From contig NZ_CP014943.1 in NCBI RefSeq assembly GCF_002077175.1, positions 2,728,001 to 2,792,000 of the forward strand: a stretch of DNA of 64,000 bases, written 5' to 3'. This stretch comes from Colwellia sp. PAMC 21821 (GTDB lineage Bacteria > Pseudomonadota > Gammaproteobacteria > Enterobacterales > Alteromonadaceae). Position numbers and translations under genes: made by a program. A model generated the notes under the pieces. The model was not told the DNA's origin. It made no database searches and saw only the letters and a list, made by a program, of their open reading frames with translations. Every line of letters begins with the position of its first letter. Position 1 is the first letter of the stretch. This document shows positions 56,253-64,000 of this stretch, in pieces.

Positions 56253-57590
56253 ATGTACGATCCTTTGCATGATTTATCACCGGGCTGTAATGAAGCCTAC
56301 CCCGAAAGTTATTGGGCAAATGTATCAGGCATAGCGCCTGAACATGATGGCGCTGTTATTGCGGATCTTGATGTTGATGTTGCCATTATTGGCGCTGGCT
56401 ATACCGGTTTATCTTGCGCATTACATTTAGCGCGTGAACACGGCATTAAAGCCCATGTCTTAGAAGCTAACCAAACGGCTTGGGGTTGTAGCGGTCGCAA
56501 TGCCGGTTTTATTTTAAAGTCTTCTGGTCGAAAGTCCTATGGTCAAATGGCTAAACAATGGGGCGAAGAAGTTATGCGCGGCATTTACCAAGAGATGGCG
56601 GCGGGTGTTGATACCGTTAATTCATTGATTGGTGAAGGGATTGAATGCGATAAGCAAAGTGCAGGTTACATTAAGGTTGCACATAAACCGAACAAGTTAA
56701 AAGAATTGGTTGAGTTGGCAAAACTTCAGCAAAAAATGTTTGGTTATGATGTGGAAATACTTTCGCAAAACCAAGTGCGCGAACAATACATGGACGACCG
56801 TAATGCCTATGGCGCAATTCGTTATCAAGATGGTTTTGGTTTAAATCCGTTAAAACTTGCTTGGGGTTATCAAAAATTAGCACGCGAAGCTGGCGTTAAA
56901 GTACATTGTGCGTCCCCGGTTACTCAGTGGCAATCGCAAGATAACAAACAAAAACTGCATACTCCTAACGGCATTGTAAGCGCACAAAAAGTGGTGATAG
57001 CCACTAATGGATATACCCCAAAAAACTTTCACTCGTTAACAACCGACAGAACCTTACCGGTACTTTCGCAAATTATTGTTACAGAGCCATTAAGTGAAGC
57101 ACAAATAGCCGCCTGTAATTTCTTAACCTCAAATGTTGTGATGGACACCCGAGCGCTTAAATACTATTACCGCAAGTTGCCAGACAATAGAATATTGTTT
57201 GGTGGTAGGGGCGCTATAACAGGTAAAAGTGCTGACGATCCCTATTATGCTCAACGCTTACTCTCAGTACTTAAAACAAGCTTCCCTGCACTGGCTAACA
57301 TAAAATATAGTTATGCGTGGTCTGGCTGGATTTGTATGGCATTGGATGACTTGCCACACATATACCAAAATGATGAACAATCCGTATTTTATAGTATGGG
57401 CTATTGTGGCAGTGGCGTAGCATTCTCAGTACAAGCAGGCAAACGCTTAGCTGAGAAAGTGGCTGAAAAACCTGTGCCTAATTTACCTTTATACAATAAA
57501 GCGTTGCCAAAATTTCCCTTTGCGCCATTAAGACGCGTAGGGCAATGGGGCTATTTTCATTATGGCAAAGTTAAAGACCAATGGTTTTAG
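56253..57590 (+). CDS. FAD-dependent amine/amino-acid oxidoreductase (DAO family)
   Basis: A 445-aa flavoprotein of the DAO type. The FAD-binding Rossmann motif is VAIIGAGYTGLSCALHLA, and GYCGSGVAFSVQAGKRLAE lies near the C-terminus. The overall form resembles gamma-glutamylputrescine oxidase (PuuB), but no other putrescine genes are near. I chose ATG 56253 after GGAAG; the frame is open to GTG 56217. Confidence 0.85.
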   Translation: MYDPLHDLSPGCNEAYPESYWANVSGIAPEHDGAVIADLDVDVAIIGAGYTGLSCALHLAREHGIKAHVLEANQTAWGCSGRNAGFILKSSGRKSYGQMAKQWGEEVMRGIYQEMAAGVDTVNSLIGEGIECDKQSAGYIKVAHKPNKLKELVELAKLQQKMFGYDVEILSQNQVREQYMDDRNAYGAIRYQDGFGLNPLKLAWGYQKLAREAGVKVHCASPVTQWQSQDNKQKLHTPNGIVSAQKVVIATNGYTPKNFHSLTTDRTLPVLSQIIVTEPLSEAQIAACNFLTSNVVMDTRALKYYYRKLPDNRILFGGRGAITGKSADDPYYAQRLLSVLKTSFPALANIKYSYAWSGWICMALDDLPHIYQNDEQSVFYSMGYCGSGVAFSVQAGKRLAEKVAEKPVPNLPLYNKALPKFPFAPLRRVGQWGYFHYGKVKDQWF

Positions 57591-57654
57591 ACCGAAGCTA
57601 TAGCTCCACGCTTTAGCCCTTTGTACCAAGTTATATGGTTTTCGCTTAAAAGTA

Positions 57655-58608
57655 TTAATCGATGCGATTAGTGCGATTGCCTTGCTTAAATGCCGTTATG
57701 TTGTTGGCGACTAAATTAAGTAAGGTTTGCTGTGCTTGTTGGCTGGCCCAAGCGATGTGCGCGGTTATTTTCAATTTAGTTGATTGAGCTTCTAAAAGAA
57801 TATGATCTTTTGGCGGTGGCTCTTGCTCTAATACATCTAAAATTGCACACGCTAATTGGTTATTATTTAATGCATTTAATAAGTCATGGTTATTAATTAA
57901 AGCGCCTCTGGCGGTATTAATGAGTACAGCGCTACTTTTCATCGCTTTGAATACTTCTTCGTTGAAAAAACCTTCAGTTTCCGCGGTTTGTGGACAATGT
58001 AAGCTAATAATATCGGCTTGGGCAACGACTTGTTCAAAAGCGACTCTGTCTTTACGTATGTTCAGGGCATTAGGTCTTTCGGCTATTAATACTGTCATGT
58101 CAAAAGCGCGGGCAATGGTCGCCACTTTACTACCTAATGCACCATAACCAACAATACCAATGGTTTTACCGGTTAATTCATCGCTACCCACACCGTGTAA
58201 GCAAAATGTTTCACTCGTTTGCCATTGTCCATTACGGGTATTGTTATTGTGACTTTCGACTTGGCTGTAATAGGCCAATAGTTGGGCAAATACATATTGT
58301 GCAACGGAATTTTTTGCATATCCGCTGACGTTAGTTACCGCTATACCCAACTCACGTGCGGCAACAATATCAACATTATTATAGCCGGTAGCGGTTATAC
58401 ATATTAATTTTAAATGCGGTAATTTCTTTAGTGTGTCGCTATCAATAACTACCTTATTACTCAATATAATTTCAGCGTTTGCACAGTGTTGCAATATTTG
58501 GCTTGGTGCTGTTGTGGCATGTAAATCTAGTTTACTAACTACCTGATTAAGCGCAGATAAGTCAAGGGAAGGGCTAAAAGTTTGATAGTCTAAAAATACC
58601 GCGCGCAT
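57655..58608 (-). CDS. D-2-hydroxyacid dehydrogenase
   Basis: A 317-aa NAD(P)-linked enzyme. The nucleotide motif is GIVGYGALGSKVA. The catalytic Arg is in NTARGALINNHDL, the Glu in VLEQEPPPKDH and the His in TAHIAWAS. It resembles hydroxypyruvate/glycerate dehydrogenase (HprA). The start is either ATG 58608 or GTG 58617; I prefer the ATG. The gene is divergent from nothing and ends near the oxidoreductase, convergent. Confidence 0.85.
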   Translation of the reverse strand: MRAVFLDYQTFSPSLDLSALNQVVSKLDLHATTAPSQILQHCANAEIILSNKVVIDSDTLKKLPHLKLICITATGYNNVDIVAARELGIAVTNVSGYAKNSVAQYVFAQLLAYYSQVESHNNNTRNGQWQTSETFCLHGVGSDELTGKTIGIVGYGALGSKVATIARAFDMTVLIAERPNALNIRKDRVAFEQVVAQADIISLHCPQTAETEGFFNEEVFKAMKSSAVLINTARGALINNHDLLNALNNNQLACAILDVLEQEPPPKDHILLEAQSTKLKITAHIAWASQQAQQTLLNLVANNITAFKQGNRTNRID

Positions 58609-58699
58609 GTTGCTCACTCAAAATGAAAAATTTTGCTAAGTTTATATCACTTTATGCTGATGAGCGACCCAATAAATACTGATTTCTAATCAATATAGC

Positions 58700-59905
58700 C
58701 TAACCAGGGCGGCCATCAGTGCGCGCTTTTAATAGCATAGGCCCGTAAAAAACAATAAAAAGCGTAAAACTCACTATCCAAAGCGAAGCACTAATATCAA
58801 TAAATAACAGGGTTTTTGTTGGCATTAGCCAAGGACCAAAACTGCGCAATATACTCGCTAGCACTATAGTTAAAAAAGCTAATGACATAAGCTTAGGGGC
58901 TTGTAATGGTCTGCCTGTATGGCCTAAAGACACCCGTGAGATCATCGCAAGAATTACACCACCAATACCACCAATAGTGAGTAAATGCCAAATATGATTA
59001 GAAGGAATTTTAGGGGTTAAATAACTCAGGCCAAGCAATATCAAACCAAAGGCTAAGACTTTGATTGTGAGGTGCAATGACCATAGTAATGGTATCTCTA
59101 GGGTGATCCAAGGGCGCCACCTGAACCAACGAATTGTTTGAAAAATGCCAGCAAAAATGAAAATTATACCGATATAAAAATTGTTCATACCAATAAAGGG
59201 GTGTAACAAGAGGAGAATAGTAATAAGAGCAAGTGAACCATTGGTCAGTTTATCAAGCCAAGGTAGTGCTGATGCTTTAGCTGTTTTAGTACCATTAGCG
59301 GTAAACATCGGGACTACACGGCCTGCCATAATTGAAATAAGCAATGTAACTAACATTACACTGGCGTAACCCGCAGTTTGTGGAGACACTGAACTTGGGT
59401 AATAAATACTGGCGTGCATTTGTACGTTAGCGATGGTAAAAAATGCCAATAAAGGCACGAAGAATAAATTCCGATATTGTTTAACTGCCAGTATTGGTTT
59501 CGCCAATATAAAAGCCACAGTGGGTAAAAATGCTAAATCGACTAGTGTGGTAAACGCTGTACCCAGTAAACCAGGGGACATAACAAGCACTCGTCCTATT
59601 AACCACAAAATAAATAAAGCGGTAAGCGTTTTTCCTTGCACAGCGGGTAATCCAGTCCATGTTTGTACTGCGGTTAAAAGAAAACCCGCAATAATCGCAC
59701 AGCCAAAACCAAATATCATTTCGTGAATATGCCACCAGTAACCACCACCTAAAGGTTGAAAATTTAACACTCCGCTGTAAAGCAAAAGCCATATCAGCAT
59801 GGTGAAAACACTAAATAAGGTGCCACCGAGAAAAAAAGGACGAAAGCCAAGCCTAAATAACGGCGCTATTTGTTGGGTCTTTTCTGTGTCGGGAACTTGC
59901 ATCAT
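58700..59905 (-). CDS. nnrS: NnrS family membrane protein
   Basis: A 401-aa protein with about twelve hydrophobic helices. The sequence has FRPFFLGGTLFSVF and YWWHIHEMIFGFGCAI, the NnrS signature with His residues likely to bind haem or copper. NnrS helps tolerate nitric oxide and nitrosative stress. A possible FNR/DNR-like site precedes it. Single gene. Confidence 0.88.
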   Translation of the reverse strand: MMQVPDTEKTQQIAPLFRLGFRPFFLGGTLFSVFTMLIWLLLYSGVLNFQPLGGGYWWHIHEMIFGFGCAIIAGFLLTAVQTWTGLPAVQGKTLTALFILWLIGRVLVMSPGLLGTAFTTLVDLAFLPTVAFILAKPILAVKQYRNLFFVPLLAFFTIANVQMHASIYYPSSVSPQTAGYASVMLVTLLISIMAGRVVPMFTANGTKTAKASALPWLDKLTNGSLALITILLLLHPFIGMNNFYIGIIFIFAGIFQTIRWFRWRPWITLEIPLLWSLHLTIKVLAFGLILLGLSYLTPKIPSNHIWHLLTIGGIGGVILAMISRVSLGHTGRPLQAPKLMSLAFLTIVLASILRSFGPWLMPTKTLLFIDISASLWIVSFTLFIVFYGPMLLKARTDGRPG

Positions 59906-59962
59906 AATGCAACCTTTACTATTTATGTTGTGGTGATAATAACGTCATAAAAAATAATAACT

Positions 59963-59976
59963 TTGCTTTAAATCAA
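59963..59976. promoter_or_regulatory. FNR/DNR-like box upstream of nnrS
   Basis: TTGCTTTAAATCAA differs at one base from the FNR/DNR consensus TTGAT-N4-ATCAA. It is centred about 65 bp before the nnrS start, where an activator could work. Single-site match in AT-rich DNA, so moderate at best. Confidence 0.35.
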
Positions 59977-60012
59977 ATAATAGCGCGTTATTACACTCAT
60001 TATTAATAGCGC

Positions 60013-60258
60013 TTAAGATACCGGTAATTCTAATTCAACAATTTGCTCTGAAATTAACTCAATTTTTTCTGCCATAAGGGCTTGAGCGTCATATAAACCA
60101 CGATTGTAATATACTGCACCTAACTCTTCAGTAAAAAAGTCGAGTAAAAAATCAGCATCAAACTGCCCAAGCTCCTGATCTAATTCTTTAGTAAAATAAC
60201 GTTGTAGTTTGTCGATCAATAGGGACTTTTCGGTATTAGTAAACTTTATCGGGGACAT
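60013..60258 (-). CDS. DUF2164 family protein
   Basis: An 81-aa protein with FTKELDQELGQFDADFLLDFFTEELGAVYYNRGLYDAQ, cut here in motifs, as in DUF2164. All-helical and acidic, no membrane segment. The function is unknown. It is divergent from the small membrane ORF and iscX. Confidence 0.85.
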   Translation of the reverse strand: MSPIKFTNTEKSLLIDKLQRYFTKELDQELGQFDADFLLDFFTEELGAVYYNRGLYDAQALMAEKIELISEQIVELELPVS

Positions 60259-60339
60259 AAATGCACTTTCCTTGCATGAATCGTGTTCAATTAATTGGTA
60301 GTATACTCTGCATATGAAAACTTATTTAAGTAATAAACT

Positions 60340-60471
60340 GTGAATAAATCGTCGTTGAAACAATGGTGGCAAACCGACTGTCAATTTTGCCGTAAATCAC
60401 GAATGATTATTTTGTGGTTGGTGTTGATGTTAATTGCTGATAGTTTGTGGTTTGGCTTGATTATTAATTAA
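60340..60471 (+). CDS. Small membrane protein, 43 aa, upstream of iscX
   Basis: A GTG-started ORF with QTDCQFCRK (two Cys) followed by one hydrophobic helix (MIILWLVLMLIADSLWFGLI). It ends 20 bp before iscX, so the two may be co-transcribed. No good ribosome-binding site is seen; no family can be named. Coding status is uncertain. Confidence 0.4.
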   Translation: MNKSSLKQWWQTDCQFCRKSRMIILWLVLMLIADSLWFGLIIN

Positions 60472-60491
60472 CAAAATTAAAAGGTAATACT

Positions 60492-60692
60492 ATGACTTAT
60501 CGTTGGACAGACTCACTTGAAATAGCACTTGATCTAATCGAAGAACATCCGGATGTAGACCCGCTGAAATTACACTTTCCTGAGTTAATGCAATGGGTAC
60601 TAGCGTTAGAAAACTTTGACGATGACCCTAAACACTGTGGTGAACGCGTACTGGAAGCTATCCAGCTAGCCTGGATCTCTGAAGCTGATTAA
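60492..60692 (+). CDS. iscX: IscX-like Fe-S assembly protein
   Basis: A 66-aa acidic protein with RWTDSLEIALDLIEEHPDVDP, then LALENFDDDP and LEAIQLAWISEAD, the IscX (YfhJ) pattern. IscX binds iron and IscS and tunes Fe-S cluster assembly. In E. coli it ends the isc operon; here no isc gene is nearby, so it is detached. AAGG precedes the ATG. Confidence 0.88.
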   Translation: MTYRWTDSLEIALDLIEEHPDVDPLKLHFPELMQWVLALENFDDDPKHCGERVLEAIQLAWISEAD

Positions 60693-60843
60693 GACACGGT
60701 CTAAACATCTTTAGCTGGCAATTAAAACTCAGCGATTGTGGGTTATCACTTTTCAAAAAGTGATATTTGGTTATACTGTGCGCATGATTATTATGATGAT
60801 GAATATTCGTCATTCACTTAAAATATAAAGACCATACTTCACT

Positions 60844-62538
60844 ATGACAACTGAAAAAAATCAACGTCCATTATATATTCCACACGCGGGCCCAAGTTTG
60901 CTCGAAACGCCATTATTAAATAAAGGCAGTGCTTTTAGTGAGGAAGAACGCTCTCATTTTAATTTAACTGGCTTATTGCCACCACGTTTTGAAACTATTG
61001 ATGAACAAGTTGAACGTGCCTATATGCAGTATCGTAGTTTTGAAACTAATTTAAATAAGCATATTTATCTTCGCGCTATACATGACAATAATGAAACCTT
61101 GTTTTATAAGTTAGTTCAGGCGCATTTAGCTGAAATGATGCCCATTATTTATACGCCTACAGTTGGCGATGCTTGCGAACAGTTTTCAGATATTTATCGA
61201 AGCTCTCGGGGCTTGTTTGTGTCTTATGATCAACGCCACCAGCTTGATGATATTTTACGTAATGCGACAAAAAACAAAGTCAAAGTCATTGTTGTTACCG
61301 ATGGCGAGCGAATTTTAGGTTTAGGTGACCAAGGTATTGGTGGTATGGGGATCCCAATTGGAAAACTATCACTTTATACTGCCTGTGGCGGCATTAGCCC
61401 AGCCTACACTTTACCTATGATGCTTGACGTTGGTACTAATAATGAAAAACTATTAAAAGATCCTATGTACATGGGGTGGCGTCATCCTCGTATTGCACAA
61501 GATAAATACGATGAGTTTTTAGATATGTTTATTAACGCGGTTAAGCGCCGTTGGCCAAATGTTTTATTACAGTTTGAAGATTTTGCACAACCCAATGCCA
61601 CACCGCTGTTAACTCGTTATCGTGATGAAATTTGTTGTTTTAATGATGATATACAAGGTACTGCTTCAGTTACCGTTGGAACATTATTAGCAGCATGTCG
61701 TACTAAAAAAGAGCCGCTATCAGCACAGCGTGTCGCATTTGTTGGTGCTGGCTCCGCCGGTTGTGGTATTGCAGAGCAAATTATTTCACAAATGGTCAGT
61801 GAAGGTATTTCTGAGCAACAAGCACGTAGCCAAATATATATGGTCGATCGTTTTGGGTTATTAACAGATGGGATGCCTGGCTTACGAGATTTTCAAGAGC
61901 AACTTGTGCAGCAAAAGTCTGCAGTAGAACTCTGGAATACCGAAGGTGATTACGCTTCTTTACTTGAGGTAATGCATGGCGCTAAGCCGACTATTTTAAT
62001 TGGCGTTTCCGGTGTGCCAGGTTTATTCACTGAAGCGGTAATTAAAGCGATGAAACTACACTGTAATACGCCGGTAATATTCCCGCTTAGTAACCCAAGC
62101 CGACAAGTAGAAGCTACGCCTGAACAAGTGATTAACTGGACGGAAGGTGAGGTTATTATTGCCACGGGTAGTCCGTTTGATCCTGTTGAATACAAAGGTG
62201 AAATTTTTCCTATTGCCCAGTGTAATAACAGCTATGTATTCCCAGGAATTGGTTTGGGTGTCGTGGCAGCAAACATTAATCGTATTACCGATGAAATGTT
62301 AATGGCAGCAAGCGCCATGCTAGCGCAAGCATCGCCATTAGCAAATACAGGTATGGGCGAATTACTACCTCCTTTAGTCGAAATTGCTAATTTGAGTAAG
62401 AAAATAGCTTTTGCGGTTGCTAAGGTCGCTTTTGAGCAAGGGTTAGCATTACCATTATCAGATGAACAACTGGTGGAAAATATAGATCGTAACTTTTGGA
62501 CACCACAATATCGTCAATATCGTCGAGTGAGTATTTAA
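60844..62538 (+). CDS. maeA: NAD-dependent malic enzyme
   Basis: A 564-aa enzyme that decarboxylates malate to pyruvate. Seen are [14 protein letters not shown], the dinucleotide motif [30 protein letters not shown] for metal binding and [16 protein letters not shown]. Length matches E. coli SfcA/MaeA (565 aa). It has its own terminator. Confidence 0.95.
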   Translation: MTTEKNQRPLYIPHAGPSLLETPLLNKGSAFSEEERSHFNLTGLLPPRFETIDEQVERAYMQYRSFETNLNKHIYLRAIHDNNETLFYKLVQAHLAEMMPIIYTPTVGDACEQFSDIYRSSRGLFVSYDQRHQLDDILRNATKNKVKVIVVTDGERILGLGDQGIGGMGIPIGKLSLYTACGGISPAYTLPMMLDVGTNNEKLLKDPMYMGWRHPRIAQDKYDEFLDMFINAVKRRWPNVLLQFEDFAQPNATPLLTRYRDEICCFNDDIQGTASVTVGTLLAACRTKKEPLSAQRVAFVGAGSAGCGIAEQIISQMVSEGISEQQARSQIYMVDRFGLLTDGMPGLRDFQEQLVQQKSAVELWNTEGDYASLLEVMHGAKPTILIGVSGVPGLFTEAVIKAMKLHCNTPVIFPLSNPSRQVEATPEQVINWTEGEVIIATGSPFDPVEYKGEIFPIAQCNNSYVFPGIGLGVVAANINRITDEMLMAASAMLAQASPLANTGMGELLPPLVEIANLSKKIAFAVAKVAFEQGLALPLSDEQLVENIDRNFWTPQYRQYRRVSI

Positions 62539-62587
62539 CGGTTATTAATAACTAAAAAATTTAATGAGTTATAATTAGTTACCTTAT

Positions 62588-62618
62588 AAACGCTCACATT
62601 GATGAGCGTTTTTTTATA
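62588..62618 (+). terminator. Terminator after maeA
   Basis: AAACGCTCA and TGAGCGTTT form a 9-bp stem with a 6-nt loop and a T tract. Confidence 0.88.
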
Positions 62619-62796
62619 TTTTCTTATCACTCGTAAACTGGAACTAAAAGGTTAAACACTGACAAGTTTCGGTTGAAATATGCCTGCTAATAACTCTCAG
62701 ACTAAAATGATAACCCTAGGCATTTGCTTTTAATTCGTCTATAATCGCGCCAAAATTTATACCGTATTTTAATTCTAATTTATTATAAGGGCTATC

Positions 62797-63228
62797 ATGG
62801 CTATCGAACGTACTTTTTCTATCGTAAAACCAGACGCAGTTGCTAAAAACTTTATTGGTCAAATCTACAACCGTTTTGAAACTGCTGGTTTAAAAATCGT
62901 TGCTTCTAAAATGATTCATTTATCAAAAGAAAAAGCAGAAGGCTTTTACGCTGAGCACAGCGAACGTCCTTTCTTTGGTGCTTTGGTTGAATTCATGACT
63001 TCTGGTCCAGTAATGGTTCAAGTTTTAGAAGGCGAAAATGCTGTTCTTAAAAACCGTGAAATCATGGGTGCTACTAACCCAGCTGAAGCACTTGCTGGCA
63101 CTATTCGTGCTGACCTTGCTGATTCAATTGACGAAAATGCAGCTCACGGTAGCGATGCTTTAGAATCTGCTGCACGTGAAATTGCTTATTTCTTCGCTGA
63201 CGAAGAAATTTGTTCACGTACACGTTAA
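62797..63228 (+). CDS. ndk: Nucleoside diphosphate kinase
   Basis: A 143-aa enzyme that balances NTP pools through a phosphohistidine. His117 is in [12 protein letters not shown]. The start [15 protein letters not shown] and [17 protein letters not shown] are typical. It is followed by rlmN, as in E. coli, after a strong hairpin. Confidence 0.97.
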   Translation: MAIERTFSIVKPDAVAKNFIGQIYNRFETAGLKIVASKMIHLSKEKAEGFYAEHSERPFFGALVEFMTSGPVMVQVLEGENAVLKNREIMGATNPAEALAGTIRADLADSIDENAAHGSDALESAAREIAYFFADEEICSRTR

Positions 63229-63292
63229 TTTTAAATTTAACTATTAGGCTGTCTGATTAAGAACAGCCTCATGTAGTTTAAAAATTAATTTG

Positions 63293-63328
63293 AAGGATTT
63301 TACTGATTAATCGGTAAAATCCTTTTGT
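63293..63328 (+). terminator. Terminator between ndk and rlmN
   Basis: AAGGATTTTAC and GTAAAATCCTT form an 11-bp perfect stem, and the loop is itself palindromic (GATTAATC), followed by TTTTG. A second, weaker hairpin (AGGCTGT/ACAGCCT) lies at about 63246-63269. Confidence 0.75.
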
Positions 63329-63505
63329 CTATTTTAAGACCATATAAAATTGAGTGTTTTTACCAGTGTACATACTACTGAGAACATTGACTTTTATTTA
63401 GTTTAAGTCCTTTAAAGATTTAAAATAGAGCCACTAAATTGTTTGTTTTGCACAAAAAGCGTACAATTTGTTCTGTAATTTTTGTAGTTTTGAGAAGCTT
63501 TTATC

Positions 63506-64000
63506 ATGAGTGACGTAACCGAAGTAGTAACCCCAGTGAAGAAAAAAATTAACTTACTCAACCTAGATCATCAAGGTATGCGAGAGTATTTTGCTTCAAT
63601 CGGCGAAAAGCCATTTCGTGCTGACCAAATTATGAAGTGGATGTATCATTTCGGCTACGATGATTTTGAGTTGATGACCAACTTAAATAAAAAATTACGT
63701 GAAAAACTGCAACGTGATACCGAAATTAAAGCACCTGAAATTTCAGAAAAACAAGTATCTAGCGACGGCACTATAAAGTACTCATTAAGCCTAGAAGGTG
63801 GTCAAGAAATTGAAACCGTATGGATCCCTGAAAATGGCAGAGCCACACTTTGTGTTTCGTCTCAAGTAGGTTGTGCATTGGAATGTACTTTTTGCTCAAC
63901 AGCACAGCAAGGTTTTAACCGTAACCTTTCTATGGCAGAAATTATTGGTCAAGTATGGCGCGTAGCTAATGATATTGGTGCCACACGCATTGCAGGCACA
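63506..64000 (+). CDS. rlmN: 23S rRNA/tRNA adenine-C2 methyltransferase (partial)
   Basis: The first 165 codons of a radical SAM methylase, cut by the window end. It acts on A2503 of 23S rRNA and A37 of some tRNAs. The cluster motif is C123-ALE-C127-TF-C130 ([15 protein letters not shown]). [20 protein letters not shown] is the family N-terminus. The methyl-carrying Cys lies beyond the window. Confidence 0.95.
   Translation, partial: MSDVTEVVTPVKKKINLLNLDHQGMREYFASIGEKPFRADQIMKWMYHFGYDDFELMTNLNKKLREKLQRDTEIKAPEISEKQVSSDGTIKYSLSLEGGQEIETVWIPENGRATLCVSSQVGCALECTFCSTAQQGFNRNLSMAEIIGQVWRVANDIGATRIAGT

Overview
The window reads as chromosome of a marine gammaproteobacterium of the order Alteromonadales, most likely Colwelliaceae (Colwellia or Thalassotalea type). 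This rests on the low-GC coding style, the E. coli-like operons (thrLABC, rplU-rpmA-obgE, mod/moa, iscX, ndk-rlmN) and small families such as DUF3461, DUF2164, DUF3718 and DUF2256. No rRNA or tRNA gene was seen. Most of the sequence is ordinary housekeeping DNA. The accessory part lies at about 7.4-20.4 kb.

Layout. 0.2-7.2 kb: DUF3461 protein, S1/P1-type nuclease, membrane diguanylate cyclase, small conserved protein, OprD-like porin, RluA-family pseudouridine synthase. 7.4-12.8 kb: mobile and cassette zone with an IS630-family element, a decayed NTF2/SnoaL-like gene, an IS91-like element carrying a tyrosine recombinase, a RelE/ParE-RelB toxin-antitoxin pair and a secreted HExxH protein. The genes here are separated by sequences that look like integron attC sites. 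12.9-17.7 kb: light-response cluster on the minus strand with an FeS-type photolyase, a DUF2256 zinc-ribbon protein, a photolyase broken by one in-frame TAG, and a DASH cryptochrome. 17.7-20.4 kb: transposase remnant, then a second set of attC-separated cassettes (HEPN-like protein, small lipoprotein, frameshifted membrane protein). No integron integrase is present, so both sets fit the CALIN idea (attC clusters lacking an integrase).

20.7-31.6 kb: phosphotransferase, LysR regulator divergent from glutaryl-CoA dehydrogenase, a fused E1 alpha/beta 2-oxoacid dehydrogenase translationally coupled to a malonyltransferase-like protein, argR, galM, ispB, rplU-rpmA. 31.8-42.9 kb: obgE, a 12-copy 24-bp tandem repeat, the molybdenum cofactor and transport operon moaA-mobA-moaB-modABC-moeB with moeA divergent, an alpha/beta hydrolase, and dbpA. 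43-47.8 kb: DUF3718 protein, yebG with a LexA-like box, YgjP-like metalloprotein, then a CheY-CheC-diguanylate cyclase module. 47.9-52.9 kb: thr operon with leader peptide and attenuator. 53-64 kb: ung, class V aminotransferase-like enzyme, GNAT, FAD oxidoreductase, 2-hydroxyacid dehydrogenase, nnrS, DUF2164, a small membrane ORF with iscX, malic enzyme, ndk and the 5' part of rlmN.

How the genes work together. The best-supported functional sets are molybdenum uptake and cofactor synthesis, threonine biosynthesis under attenuation, DNA repair (photolyases, ung, SOS-type yebG) and c-di-GMP/chemotaxis-like signalling. The most unusual feature is the degraded attC cassette material on both sides of the photolyase cluster, with an IS91-like element immediately beside one attC site.
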